From: Gyrodactylus bullatarudis
Lineage: Eukaryota; Platyhelminthes; Monogenea; Gyrodactylidea; Gyrodactylidae
Reading direction: 5' to 3'
Assembly: GCA_012064415.1 (NCBI GenBank)
Contig: SSNU01000014.1
Location: 1 to 58,508, forward strand
Length of the DNA stretch: 58,508 bases
Under the pieces are notes generated by a model. It did no database searches. It was not told where the DNA came from and saw only the letters and a list, made by a program, of their open reading frames with translations. The position numbers were made by a program, and so were the translations under genes. Numbering within the stretch: position 1 is the first letter of the stretch; each line of letters begins with the position of its first letter. Shown here piece by piece: positions 48,801 through 58,126 of this stretch.

Positions 48801-49658
48801 AAATTTACTCGGCATATTCCTCAAAACACGTATAAATTTAATAAAAATATGTATTATTAAAAAGTTATTAACGATTTCATCAAACTAAACCTGCATGATA
48901 CACTAAAAATATTTTTTCAAAATAAAAAACCATACTTAAATCCGAATACATGTCAAATTATGTATGAGATGACGAAAATCTTGTACATATTGTGATTATT
49001 ATTGCATGATGAGTTTGGGGGAAATATGAAAAATTTCTGAAAAATAATTATTAACAAAGCGATATTAGCCATGTGAAAAGCAAGTGCAAATGATCCCCCT
49101 TCGAAAAAGTCATAATGAATAACTGTGGTGTTTATCTGTATTCATGTTGGAGGTTGTAATGTGATACATTTTTGTGAGCATTTTATTGAAGGTCAAAAAG
49201 ATTGATGAAAAAATCTTTGCCTTTCTAAAGTAGCTTTTCATAATGACCCTTGAAAAAGGATAGCCATTGAAAAAATTGGCAATAAAATACTAACCTCTGT
49301 TAAATGTATCATTCCTTAATTGAAAATAAAAATGATTCTTTAATCATTCCAATTAATTAATATGGTCAAAAAAGGTGAGATAACTTTTTTAAATTTTTTC
49401 TTTTGTTACACTAGACGAAGTTATCATACCTTGGCACCCAGTCAAAAGTATCTTGTCAAGAGAGTATGTTGTTCCGTGCGATTCCAGAGCATTGTGGATG
49501 CTCGAAAGAATGATAAGGGTATGTTTCATGGACTTTAAATGAATTTGATTTTAAATAATAATAAATTTTACTTTCTAGTTAAATCAGCTTGTAAAGGAGA
49601 TACATCTTGCTCTACTGTTTGCCTTCCAACATCCCCAACCAAGAAAGAATGTGCCTAA
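20780..49658 (+). CDS. Ndg: Nidogen-like giant basement-membrane protein
   Basis: About 37 exons encode roughly 2,409 residues. Exons: 20780-20995, 21057-21226, 21284-21658, 21738-21859, 21953-22111, 23225-23356, 24459-25217, 25285-25470, 25525-26304, 27542-27658, 29387-29518, 29698-29886, 30009-30194, 30880-31050, 32590-32727, 33016-33129, 33908-34021, 34966-35100, 36056-36184, 36273-36386, 36445-36567, 37015-37125, 38042-38179, 40694-41047, 41127-41231, 42270-42386, 43322-43447, 43620-43730, 44927-45082, 45172-45225, 45417-45461, 45966-46073, 46277-46564, 46646-47069, 47581-47928, 49415-49518, 49579-49658. Every junction is GT-AG and keeps phase. The order is signal peptide (MSSIRILLLLFWTLVCHS), NIDO, EGFs, two G2F barrels, about 23 more EGFs, Ig, YWTD-type propeller and half an EGF. 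Nidogens link laminin and collagen IV in basement membranes. This one is nearly twice the usual length and has a second G2F. Phase-1 exons may have been missed in long introns. Confidence 0.88.
22112..23224. other. Intron, nothing recognised
   Basis: Two overlapping minus-strand frames (22636-22908, 22875-23075) are open but match no domain and lack splice or start context. I regard them as chance. Confidence 0.4.
24093..24319. repeat. Inverted-repeat element in an intron
   Basis: GTCAGGAATAAAATTATTTTTTGAATTACATAAGGAAATGAGC-type arms (about 42 bp, several mismatches) start at 24093 and return inverted to end at 24319. Just upstream, CTAGCTCATATAAAGATGAG (about 24037) resembles the foldback-family terminus. 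It is non-coding. Confidence 0.5.
24459..25217 (+). other. First G2F (nidogen G2 barrel) domain exon
   Basis: One 253-codon exon covers about residues 391-644. It starts with LNLEGKILLSMGD and contains FFSPVFQIINMVI, NLFTLFNGFSKPTNFHF, FGRMEMEITLE and a long C-terminal beta part. It is flanked by EGF exons on both sides, as the G2F barrel is in nidogens, where this domain binds perlecan and collagen IV. Sequence divergence is high, and an acidic insert (FEDEETEEEK) lies in the second half. Confidence 0.75.
25525..26304 (+). other. Second, tandem G2F domain exon
   Basis: A 260-codon exon (about residues 706-966) aligns segment by segment with the first G2F exon: LLDGTGRVSIMLSG with LNLEGKILLSMG, LLNPILHTINAIL with FFSPVFQIINMVI, NIFSLFDAFNDSVTFNF with NLFTLFNGFSKPTNFHF, and RYGSVMAELIV with FGRMEMEITL. 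The downstream FQRVAKLYEEVLGPSLST fits the tyrosine-containing strand of G2F. It ends in a short Cys cluster (CESQCDGNCELLC). It is a domain duplication that nidogens do not normally have. Confidence 0.72.
26305..27541. other. Intron with CT microsatellite
   Basis: A (CT)n run lies at about 26879-26893. I see no gene or element boundary. Confidence 0.4.
27659..29386. other. Long intron, low-complexity
   Basis: ATT-type microsatellite runs occur near 28310-28350. The frame 28604-28870 has no recognisable domain. Confidence 0.4.
31051..32589. other. Long intron, nothing recognised
   Basis: AAT/ATT microsatellites lie near 32240 and 32350. No coding exon with EGF cysteine spacing was found in either strand. 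Confidence 0.4.
33448..33588 (-). other. Antisense coding-like tract in an intron
   Basis: A 46-codon minus-strand frame ends at a stop (33450-33448) and reads PKEEEIRLHSYCVKYQ, then INQDIVRHKLDRLLKEKRK, a charged amphipathic helix with balanced composition unlike neighbouring AT-rich noise. It has no ATG; a possible 3' splice site (ACCTAAAG) lies within it. It could be the last exon of a nested gene, a retro-pseudogene, or chance. I do not recognise the protein. Confidence 0.25.
34214..34639. repeat. Foldback element in an intron
   Basis: The imperfect inverted arms 34214-34340 and 34509-34639 begin and end with AAAATTCAATCTAGCC and GGCTAGATTGAATTTT, and their inner ends are TTTGGGATCAA and TTGATCCCAAAT. 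The loop of about 170 bp is non-coding. It is related in part to 10540-10690. Confidence 0.6.
35101..36055. other. Intron with TA microsatellite
   Basis: A (TA)n run lies near 35651-35667. I see nothing else. Confidence 0.4.
37126..38041. other. Intron, nothing recognised
   Basis: It is AT-rich with TA-repeat stretches near 37228-37262, and I see no coding signal. Confidence 0.4.
38328..40214 (-). mobile_element. hAT DNA transposon, dead but with intact ends
   Basis: The 1,887-bp element lies in the intron between EGF exons 38042-38179 and 40694-41047. Its termini are TAGGGCCTCAAGAAA on the left and TTTTTGAGGCCCTA on the right. A perfect 8-bp duplication GTTATAAA flanks it (38320-38327 and 40215-40222) and fits the hAT target rule. 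Several AAGACCT-type subterminal repeats lie inside each end. The transposase runs on the minus strand (separate entry). Confidence 0.88.
38444..39786 (-). pseudogene. hAT transposase, frameshifted
   Basis: Read from 39786 down, the N-terminal part (MPKQRIPLSNKALKYKKMF, then LLCKLCNKIVKC and QHRISKTHQKF) is a CGGBP1-like/BED-type zinc finger with C-x2-C and H-x-H/H spacing. A TAG at 39519-39517 interrupts it. The central RNase H-like region then continues (SCFDFNLLSHESYRQMI; CTAHLLHNCAMKVK; ITRWGTWLEATNYY), with frameshifts near 39385 and 38755. The C-terminal dimerisation region (TTCDIERSFSIMQLILS, RNFNEDRF) is preserved. At least one stop and two frameshifts make it inactive in this copy. 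Confidence 0.85.
41232..42269. other. Intron, nothing recognised
   Basis: There is no coding or repeat boundary that I can support. The acceptor used is ACCCAG before 42270, because the AG at 42275-42276 (AATTTAG, nearer the EGF) would break frame. Confidence 0.4.
42387..43321. other. Intron with a small inverted repeat
   Basis: AGGATTTGCAG near 42532 pairs with CTGCAAATCCT near 42660. No coding signal was found. Confidence 0.35.
43989..44565. mobile_element. hAT-type MITE in an intron
   Basis: The 577-bp element begins TTGGGCCTCAAAATAGTACC and ends AGTACTTTTTTGAGACCCTA, flanked by a perfect 8-bp duplication CTAATAAC (43981-43988 and 44566-44573). The termini match the full-length hAT at 38328-40214 in the GGGCCTCAA core. 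No transposase coding remains. Confidence 0.82.
46277..46564 (+). other. Immunoglobulin domain exon
   Basis: The 96-codon exon shows an I/V-set Ig pattern: SLSLICWVKG (first Cys and following Trp), VELIVNNIKPSEDATTYTCS (the L-x-I-x-N strand, D-A-x-x-Y-x-C motif) and a final VKVRF strand. Both introns are phase 1, so it can be inserted without breaking frame. Ig domains are not part of standard nidogen. Confidence 0.8.
47118..47486. mobile_element. hAT-type MITE in an intron
   Basis: The 369-bp element begins TAGAGCCTCAAAAAATATTACC and ends GATACTTTTTGAGGCTCTA. The flanks TAAATTAC and CTAATTAC are an 8-bp duplication with two differences, so it is older than the other copies. It is non-coding. 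Confidence 0.72.
47929..49414. other. Long intron, nothing recognised
   Basis: There is no element boundary or coding exon that I can support. Confidence 0.4.
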
Positions 49659-49794
49659 ATATCTTAAAAGATTCAGTCAAGATTAACCTCTCTGTGTTAA
49701 AGTCCAAAATCGAAAAAAATCCTACCGAATATCCAAATACTTCCCCTTACCACCCTTTTCTTAGAGTTGGTTCAATCTTGAGAATACATTTGAA

Positions 49795-49800
49795 AATAAA
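49795..49800 (+). promoter_or_regulatory. Polyadenylation signal of the nidogen-like gene
   Basis: A canonical AATAAA lies about 137 bases after the stop codon. Confidence 0.55.
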
Positions 49801-50864
49801 GCACCAAAATTTTTATTTTTTAAAAAAACATTTATTAATATGAAAAGCCAAACGAAAAATTACCGAAGAAAAGAAAAGATCTCCCTTGAAATAGAAAAAA
49901 AACAAAAATTTTGAATGATAATCATGACTGATTGGAGCGAAATAAAACAAATTATTGTGTATGTAAAAATTAATTTGCAAAATGAGTAACTTTTCATCAC
50001 TTCAACACTGCCAAGATGATGGTAAAGAAGGCAAAAAAAACAATTTCTGGCTTACAAACATTTTTTTATTAAAGAACCGCATTAAAAAATCATGAACTCC
50101 GCTCCCTTCATGTAACACCCTCTTTACTATGATAAAAGATACAGATATTTTGACGAGATCAATGATTATTTTACAATTTTTTCCAACTAATTGATTCAAA
50201 AAGAACTACCTTCTTTAGTATGTATTAAAACTTAAAACTGGGAGTCTGTAAAAATTGTCTAACCAAACAAGGAGAAAGTAATCATTGTATTTGATTAAAA
50301 TTTACTCAGTCTATCTATAATAAATGATATGAAATATTTATCAAAACGACTGTATTAAAATTAATAAACTTTGAAAGAACCAAATTACAAATGAAAAAGT
50401 TTATTTACAGACATTTCAACACTTGAAGAATATCAATTAGTATGTACATAAATTAAGATATTAAAAAAAATTTTATTGATTATGTACACCTGCTCTTTCT
50501 TCACATCAGAAGACCCAACTTAAATCTGCCTTCATGTTACCTGAGCATAAAATTTTTTTAAACAATTTAACATTTTTAATTACAGTTATGTCATGTATGT
50601 TTTTCCGAGGGAGTCTTTTTTATAACTTCTCATACTTCTACTCAATTACATACTAGTTGTAAAGTGCATTTAAAAGAAAAAAACGTTTCAACTTTATTGT
50701 TATTATTATTAATAAGAATAAATAATAATTTAATTTTACATAGTTCAATTTCTTTTAACTAAACTTAGAACATGGCTAGATCCTCTGATACGAGTCTAGG
50801 TAAATTTTCAGATCAAATTTTTAATCCAGAATAAACCAGTTATAAATATTACATTTATCATTGT
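49801..50864. other. Spacer between convergent genes
   Basis: AT-rich sequence separates the 3' ends of the nidogen-like gene and POLR3F. I see no gene or repeat. Confidence 0.45.
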
Positions 50865-50870
50865 TTTATT
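50865..50870 (-). promoter_or_regulatory. Polyadenylation signal of POLR3F
   Basis: AATAAA on the minus strand lies about 50 bases after the stop. Confidence 0.55.
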
Positions 50871-50919
50871 AAAATAAGCTTCATCAATACAGTGATTATT
50901 ATTACAATAGATAATAAAT

Positions 50920-52027
50920 TCAGAATTCTAGGAATGTGTTTAATATCTGACAATTTGATGGAGATATAAGACCTCCTGGTGTACACTCTCTCCGATACTG
51001 TCATATGAAATATGAAAAAAATGTTGAAAAAATAAAAATTTTAAAAGTGATAAGAAAACTCACCGGACAAACTATGCATGGAATCTGAGAAAGACTATAT
51101 GTAGATGGCATTTCAACACCAATTTTGTATGACAAAGTGCAGCCACTTTCGTTTTCATTATTTTTGTGATCAAAGGTAACTTTTTTTTCTAGCATTCCAC
51201 TATGTACCATTCCATCGAGAACAATCCTTAAATCATCCATGGTCATAGCTACTGTAGTAAGGCCAGCATTGGTTATTGCTGAATGCAAGTCTTCAAGAGT
51301 TAAGAAGTTTGATTCATATCTAATCTGAGGATCTTCTATTTGATCGCATGATTTACTTTTGTCCGAAAGTAATTTCATACAAACATTCTGAATTGCACTG
51401 ACAAATTCTACATCTACCCCCGAATCTCCAGCAAACAGATTGTTTGACGCCAATTGGGGACTGGGGGTTATATCAATAAGAAGATAGACCTTGTGTTTTT
51501 GACCTCCTTGAGTTAGGGGCAATTCTTTAATAAGTTTTTTGGCAAGTAAGATTTTAAGGATACGAGGAATTTTAGCCTGTGTTAATTTTGTCTCTTGACT
51601 TATATTGCGCACAGTTTTGCCATCTGATCCACCACCTCTAATAGTATTGTAAATTAATCTTTCGTCCAAGTCAACAATTGAATTTAATGTGCTAAAGGGA
51701 AGGTTATATGTATGTTAGCTTTTTGATAAGATTTAAATACAAGAGAAGCATTACTCTACTGATTCCTTTCCACGTAAACTCCAAGAGAGACTTCTTTCTT
51801 CATTCAGTATGACATCAAGAAGACCTTCTTTTTGCATGTCATTGATAATAGGGAGCAATTCTGTTAAAGAAATATTTGGGAGTTCATTTTCGAAATCTTT
51901 CTGAGTGAGAGAATTGTTTCGTGATTCAAAAAGAGAGATAAGCCTACAAATTTATGAAAATAAGTTTGCATTACTTTGATCTGAGAGAAACATTCTCATC
52001 TTTCTTAAATTCTATTTTTGACTTCAT
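50920..52027 (-). CDS. POLR3F: RNA polymerase III subunit RPC6 (RPC34 family)
   Basis: Four exons (52027-51975, 51943-51755, 51691-51064, 50997-50920) give 315 residues, the usual length of this subunit. It is part of the Pol III heterotrimer (RPC3-RPC6-RPC7 equivalent) that opens promoters with TFIIIB, in the nucleus. The N-terminal half holds winged-helix domains: NSLTQKDFENELPNIS with LLPIINDMQKEGLLDV, then ERLIYNTIRGGG, KLTQAKIPRILKILLAKKLI and HKVYLLIDITPS. The C terminus has C-x2-C-x5-C-x10-C (residues about 286-306), the iron-sulfur ligands known in this family, and ends in FLEF. The start ATG is the only one in frame with the first exon. The intron 51974-51944 would be only 31 nt, but without it the frame hits TAA at once. 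Confidence 0.92.
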
Positions 52028-52127
52028 GTTTTTTCAAAATAGTCATTTAGAAAAACATTCAGATTGAAAACTACTTGTTATAACGAACACACTTTTTATA
52101 AGTTCATCTTTAAATTAAATTGAATTT
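52028..52127. promoter_or_regulatory. Shared divergent promoter of POLR3F and TONSL
   Basis: Only about 100 bp separates the two start codons, so both promoters and both 5' UTRs must overlap here or extend into the neighbouring gene. No TATA box is obvious. The sequence is AT-rich with no repeat. Confidence 0.55.
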
Positions 52128-55100
52128 ATGCTGAAAAGTTAGTTAAACTATTATTATAATAATATAGATCTGCTTAAATCCAGAAAAAATGCGAGAAGTA
52201 AAAGTGAAATAATCCGATTAACTGAAGAAATAGGCAATTTTCATTTTACTGAGTCAAATTTCAACGAGGCTCTATGTGAATATCAAGATCTTCTCTCCCT
52301 AACTAAAGAAAATACCCCCATATTAGCTCATAGACTTCTTTGTGAAACTTATTTAGAACTAGATAAAAACTCAGATGCTATATATCATGCATCTTTGTAT
52401 CTATTTCTCTCTAATAAAGAGAATAAAATAGAAGAAAAGCAAAGAGCCTATGTAACTCTTGCTCGAAGTTTCATGAATTTGAGTGACACCTTTGTGCGTG
52501 GTAAAGTGATTGAATTCTTCAATCTTTTATCTATTGAATTGCTAAAAATTAGCATAAATATCGCAAATGATATGAAAAGTATTAAAAAAACTAAAGAAGA
52601 AATTGCAGAACTCAAAGCCATTTCTCTATTCAACATTGGTTTCTCCTACTCCAAATTGGGACAACGCTACAAAGCTTCAGAAGCATTTTTCAAGTGTTTA
52701 GAAATATCAAAAGTATTTCAGCTAACACATCTTCTACTCAAAAGTCTATTCCAATTCGTTCAACTTGTCTTAAACGACCCTGGATCTACTCCTGCAAAAC
52801 TTGAAATAATTAAGCAAGAGGCTAAAAAAATATTGATCTACCTAAAGAAAAAAAAGTTTCAAGATTCTGAAACTCGTTCATTGTATGATTCTGCTCTAGA
52901 AGCCTACATTCATATTGAAATCGGGATTGGAAGATACAAAAAGGCTGTGAAAATTTGGAAATGTCTCGGCATGAAAAATGGTAAATTGAAATATCAAGAT
53001 CAAATGAAAAGTTGTCTTCTCTTAGAAAAGTTCACTTTGCTCATTGAAGAAAACCCTGACAATAAGTTACTCAATTTAGTTTTGTTCGAGAAAATGGCCG
53101 ATATATTTGCCATTTATGAGATAGAAACAAAAGTCGCTGAATATTACAAAAAAATTGTAAGTCTTACATTTTTCATCTTTTTATTGTGGACAAACTTGGT
53201 AGTAGATATGTAATTTGTATTACTTCCAGATAAGAATTCTGAATCCTCTTCAGAATATAATGGATCCTGTTGCCTTCTTCAAAGTTAAAAATATTTCCCT
53301 TATCTCAATAGCAGAATCTTACCGGAATATGTACGAGTTTCCTAGATGTGTAAAATATTACAAGGAACAGATTGAATGGTCCTCAAATAGTTGCAGTCTT
53401 GCTCACCTTCCTGTAAGTTTAGCAATTAATATGTGCTATTTATTATACACTATTATTATTACACTATGTACTAAAATTGAGTTTATATTATTAGTTGGAC
53501 CATAAGGATATTGCATCAAGTTATTTAGCCAAAGCAAAAGGTCTATTCTCGCAATCACTTGACACTGAAGCAACCAAAGAAGATGTAAAGAGTTCTGTTT
53601 CTTCTTTTCTTTCAAAAGAGATGAGAACCAATTTAAAAGTCGAGGATCTTTATAATAGAGGTAAAATTATCGAGGAAAATGAAAATATGGCATTCAATGA
53701 TCTTATCCAGGCCAATGAAACTATTTCTGATTTGGACAAAAATCTCAAAGTATAGCTTTTCTTCAATAATTATTATAATCCGTTTGGATCAAAATAATTT
53801 CTTTTGGATTCTTAGATGGAAATTTATCATTTTCTACTTCGCTTTCACCAAGAAACGTTCAACTTTCATGAAGCGAAAATCGTCTCTAGTAAACTTGATA
53901 ACCTTTCAGAGGCAAACTCATCAGTTGAAATATGCGAGGAAACAATTCATGATTTATTGAAACAAATGTTGGATGAAAAAATTTTATCATCAATACTTAT
54001 TTCGGAAGAATCGGCTGCACTTCAAATTGAGGCCTTGAGCTCGGATTCGGAAGTCGATGAAATTATTGATTACAAACTTGAAATTGAAGAACACCCTGAT
54101 CTCTGTGGAAATCGTAATCTGAATGACAAGAAGGTCGCAAAATCTTTCAACGTCAAAGTATTTAAATTAATGAATGTATTTTAAAGTGAAAATAATAATT
54201 ACTTTATTAATTTATTAGAGAAATTTGAAAGGTGAAACTATGCTTCATGTCGCTGTAATTTCTGGTAATTTTACAAACGTCAAAAAACTTGTAGAGATTG
54301 CAGTAAGCGGACATTTTATTAAATAAATTTCTTGAGACTGTAAAATTTTCATTACAGAAGCATCCAGTGAACGTTGAGGATGGAGCAGGCTGGCTGCCTA
54401 TACACGAAGCTTGTTTTCATAATCGCTATCAAATAGCTGAATATCTAATTGAGAAAGGATCTATGATAGATCATCCTGGATGTGATAAATCGACACCTCT
54501 TTTTGAATCAGTACACGGAAAAGCTTACAAAATTTCAGAACTACTCATTAACCGAGGAGCTAACCTTTGGCATATGTGAGTACTTTTATTTACTAATTTT
54601 TCGGCTTAGTAATGCAGAAGGCGAAACTCTTTCATTCATTTTGGACAATATTGAAAAACAGAGTGAGGAAGAACACAAGGCAGTCGCTAATATTCTTTCT
54701 ATCATCAAGAAAAATCTTGGAGGTAGATCTATAATTTTTGATTTCTTGCTTCTAGATTCTTTTGGAAAATGGTTATCATTAAAGTGTAGTAGTAGTGCTA
54801 GAAAAATTGATAAACCTCGTAATAAAGTAGATTACATAAAAATTATAGAGGATGATTCTAGTCTTGAAAAATCCTCAAATAGCTCTACAGATAACGGAGT
54901 CGATGTTTATCAGGATGCAATAAAGAATTTGGGATCCAAATCGAAGCAAAAGCCAATGAGAAAGTAATTTACTAACATCTATTATCAAGAAAATATTATT
55001 AAACACATATTATTCTTATTTAGATTCCAAAAGAGAAATTCTTTTTCAAGCGACGAAGATCTAAGAAATATGAAATCATTGAAAAAAACACGAAGAATAA

Positions 55101-57510
55101 CCTCAGAGTTTGATTCAGAAATAAATGATATTCAACCTGTTGATAACGAATGGCTAATAGATGATATGAAACCAGTCAAGTCTACAAGAAAAAAACAGAA
55201 TAAAAAAGTCTCTCCTGTTAAAAGTATTGAAAAAGAAATTGTGTTATCAAATCCAAAGTTTGAGTCAACTCAAATTGATATAGAAGAGGAGAGAAAAGAG
55301 GTTACCTCTCCCGTTAAATATAGAATAGACGTCAACGTTTCTTCGAAACAATCAAGCACGATGTCGTCTGAACTCATAAGATCGAGTGAAACTTCCAACG
55401 AATTGATATTTACAGCTAAAGTCGTGTTTTCTGACATTTCTGTTGCCATTCCAATCTTTAAATCTCATCTCTCTAACACGTAAGACTAATATTAATAGTA
55501 GAATGATTAGTTTGATATTTTGATTGGTCGTATATTAAGAGAACTTTTTCTTAATCTATAATTTTCCCAACACAGAATTGGCTGGTTAGCAGACGAAGCA
55601 TACCGTAAACGCAGAAAAATCTTTCCAGGAGAAAATTTCTTCGGTAATATTGCTTTAATTAATGAGATAACTGATTGTGCCATGGCTCCATGTGAAGAAA
55701 TAAGCTCAGTCTTATGCTACATCAATCAGACTACCTCTAATTCAAAACCCAAATTTCTCAGCTTCAAAGTACTCCTATCTAATCATATGGGCCAAGAAAA
55801 AATTTCACAATCTAATGCCATTTCGAGGCAAAATTCAAATACCTCTTCAATTGCTTCTTCACTTGGTAGTAGCAAAAAGCAAGAAATAAAACTGGATGAA
55901 CATTCAGGTCTTGTTTTTGATTTCATTGGCGACTGCAAGAATGTAACAGAGATTAACTTGTCTTTTTCTCTACTCAACTTTCATCAGATTTTGTCAATTC
56001 TCAATAGAATAAATAAAAACAATTTTATAACAAGCATAAATCTTAGAGGTAAGTTTATACATATTTTTGTCTATATTAATAAAGTATGTGTAATATTCAT
56101 TGTAAATATGATTGTGTAAATAAGAGGACGAAACCATAATTTTTTACGTGATAATTTATTTGAAATGTATGCTCTAAACAAAGAACCTTGCTGAATTAAC
56201 ATCTAGGAATTCTCTAAGCTAATTACGAATTCTCAGTTTATTGTGTGGATTTTGATTTTTTAAGCGTCATTAAAAATCTCTAATCTGGTTTGAAAAATAA
56301 TTTTTTATTCTAGGAAATTGCATCAATCTGGAAGAATTGGAAAAGAAAGATTTAGAGCTCTTAAAGACACTCAACGATTTTTCTTATCTTAAGCAAATCA
56401 ATCTAAGTGATAATCAGCTTTCCTTGACGGGGCTTGTCAAAATGAAAAATCTCTCTTGGTGAGTGTTATCGATGATTATAAATTTGAAATCATTGTTTTT
56501 ACATTTAAAATTTCAGTTTAGAAAATTTCCAGATCCCAGCTGTTAAAACCATTCTAGCTGAGAATGCTTTTCTGAATGAACAAAGAGTAACCACTCATAA
56601 TACTTCCTTAGAATGTGTTCTCGATTGTTTTCACCGAATTTTCCCTAGTCTTGAATCACTAATTTGTTATGGATTTAAATTTATTTGTAATGAACAAATC
56701 CTATCACAATCTCCAGTCAACATTCAACTTACAACGATAGATCTCAGCTTTTCTCTTGTTGATCCTATTTCATTGGAGCAAACATTAAAATCTGAAGGAA
56801 TTTCATTTCAAAATCCCATCAAATTTATCCTCAAGGGCTGTCATTCCTCTGATGCTTGTATGAACTCCGAAATTATTGAAAAAGATTCACCCATTGAGAA
56901 TTGTGTTTGTGGTGACCGATACTTGTCTGTTATTATCGATTCAGTTCTCATTGTTAGTAATTTGGCTTTTGAACAATTTTAAATCAATTTATTTATTTCA
57001 TATTTTAGGGAAATTTACCGTTATTCGAATTAAACCTAGAATCAACTAATATTTCCAAATCCAGTGCTGAACAGTTAACCTGGTAAACATAAAATATGTT
57101 CATGTATGATTTAAGTAATTTTATGATCGTACTTTTTTAGCCTCTTTACGATTCCCCATGGACAATTCGGAATGTGCCTTGAATCTGTTCGGATGGCAAA
57201 CAATCCAAACTTTTTGTTGGCTGATAATTCCATTGATATTACTCTGCTCAGGCAAATTCTCGCCTCATTACCCTATGAGAAGAACTTCACTCTTTCCATT
57301 AGCATTCCAAAATTATCCAGAGAAGTCCTCCGAGGAATCGCTGATTTCTATTCAACCGAAAAATCCCTGACTCAGTGTACTCTTGAAATACAATCCAATG
57401 ATAACTTTACTGACAATAATTCCGAGTTTATCATCAAAGAGTTCTTTTCGAAATATCGCTATTCCCTCTCGAAAAACTTGCTTTTCATCCATCTCAGAAA
57501 TAATTGTTAA
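52128..57510 (+). CDS. TONSL: Tonsoku-like protein (replication-fork repair)
   Basis: Fourteen exons (52128-52137, 52168-53156, 53230-53412, 53495-53749, 53816-54157, 54219-54302, 54358-54575, 54610-54963, 55024-55479, 55576-56048, 56314-56458, 56517-56952, 57009-57082, 57141-57510) encode 1,462 residues, in phase throughout. The order matches TONSL: N-terminal TPRs (to about residue 400; AISLFNIGFSYSKLGQRYKA, FPRCVKYYKEQIEW), an acidic stretch, three ankyrin repeats (about 600-695; GETMLHVAVISGNF, GWLPIHEACFHNRYQIAEYL), a disordered basic linker, a ubiquitin-like segment (IGWLADEAYRKRRKIF) and C-terminal LRRs. With MMS22L it binds newly made histones (H4 unmethylated at K20) and loads RAD51 at broken forks. 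The 10-nt first exon carrying the ATG is inferred from splice sites and phase. An in-frame 33-nt segment (54723-54755) could be a further intron. Confidence 0.9.
54358..54575 (+). other. TONSL ankyrin repeats 2 and 3 (histone H4 reader)
   Basis: This exon holds the W-x-P-x-H-E-A-C signature (GWLPIHEAC) that corresponds to the H4-tail-binding surface in vertebrate TONSL. In the next repeat the usual TPLHDA is TPLFES, and the residue after HEAC is Phe rather than Asn. Confidence 0.6.
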
Positions 57511-57511
57511 A

Positions 57512-57517
57512 AATAAA
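57512..57517 (+). promoter_or_regulatory. Polyadenylation signal of TONSL
   Basis: AATAAA begins two bases after the stop codon, which implies a very short 3' UTR. Confidence 0.45.
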
Positions 57518-57594
57518 TACAATATGATAAAATAGTTCTTATTGAATTCTTTAATTATGAATTTAACACTTTTTCATGGATTCTTTCTTCTTAG

Positions 57595-58126
57595 GCTACC
57601 TGTGAACTTTTAAAGACTATTCGGGAAATTGAGAGGAGTAAGAGATGTTAAACAAATTAGTTCATTGAGTTAATTTGATATTTTCTTTATTAAATTAAAA
57701 TTCTATAAAACCAGAGAAGAAAATCCTCTCAGACTGTCTAACAGAGAAAAAAAATGAGTTGAAAGATTTGGAAAGATTACTGGAAGAAGGTAACTTCAAA
57801 TTATCTCTATAATTTCATACAGCTGAAATGGAAACTCTTGGCTCAAAAGAAAAATATCATCAACTAAAATTGGTGAGAGACCGAAATCTAAATTCAATCG
57901 AGTTAGGCATGGAAGAACAAAAGAAGTGGGAACTTGCACATAGGAAAAAAATAGAAGAAAAGAATCAATTAGAAAATGATCTTGAAGATCATGAAAAGAA
58001 AATTAGCGAAGAAAAGTAACTCTCATGAATTTAATTTGATAGGATCAAAATTATGAAGGATTTAACTAAGCTTATAGAGCCTTTGGCTTGTTCGCATGAA
58101 ACTCTTGTGGCTGAAAATATTCAAAC
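57595..58126 (+). CDS. Coiled-coil protein, partial gene
   Basis: Four phase-consistent exons follow TONSL: 57595-57637, 57715-57789, 57823-58015 and 58043-58126. They encode about 131 residues of strongly helical, charged sequence (CELLKTIREIER; LTEKKNELKDLERLLEE; EEQKKWELAHRKKIEEKNQ; IKIMKDLTKLIEPLA) that forms a long coiled coil. I do not recognise the family. The first exon is preceded by a 3' splice site and an in-frame stop, has no ATG, and only about 84 bp separates it from the TONSL stop. The true start must therefore lie in an upstream exon that I cannot find, be supplied by trans-splicing, or be the first in-frame Met at 57828. If the 27-nt intron 58016-58042 is not spliced, the protein ends at 58018. 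The gene continues beyond the donor GTGAGT at 58127; no further exon was found before the window end. Confidence 0.65.

Larger units (their letters stand above)
46646..49658 (+). other. Nidogen/LDLR-type beta-propeller and truncated EGF
   Basis: Exons 33-36 encode about 300 residues of degenerate YWTD-type blades: VSLAFNSMTENAFFTDD, IREIAVDSASSNVYAL and ALNPEQGLMYVSVKS, whose last join spans the intron after 47069 (phase 2). The closing segment KGDTSCSTVCLPTSPTKKEC resembles the EGF that caps LDLR/nidogen propellers but stops after four cysteines at TAA 49656-49658. Confidence 0.7.
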
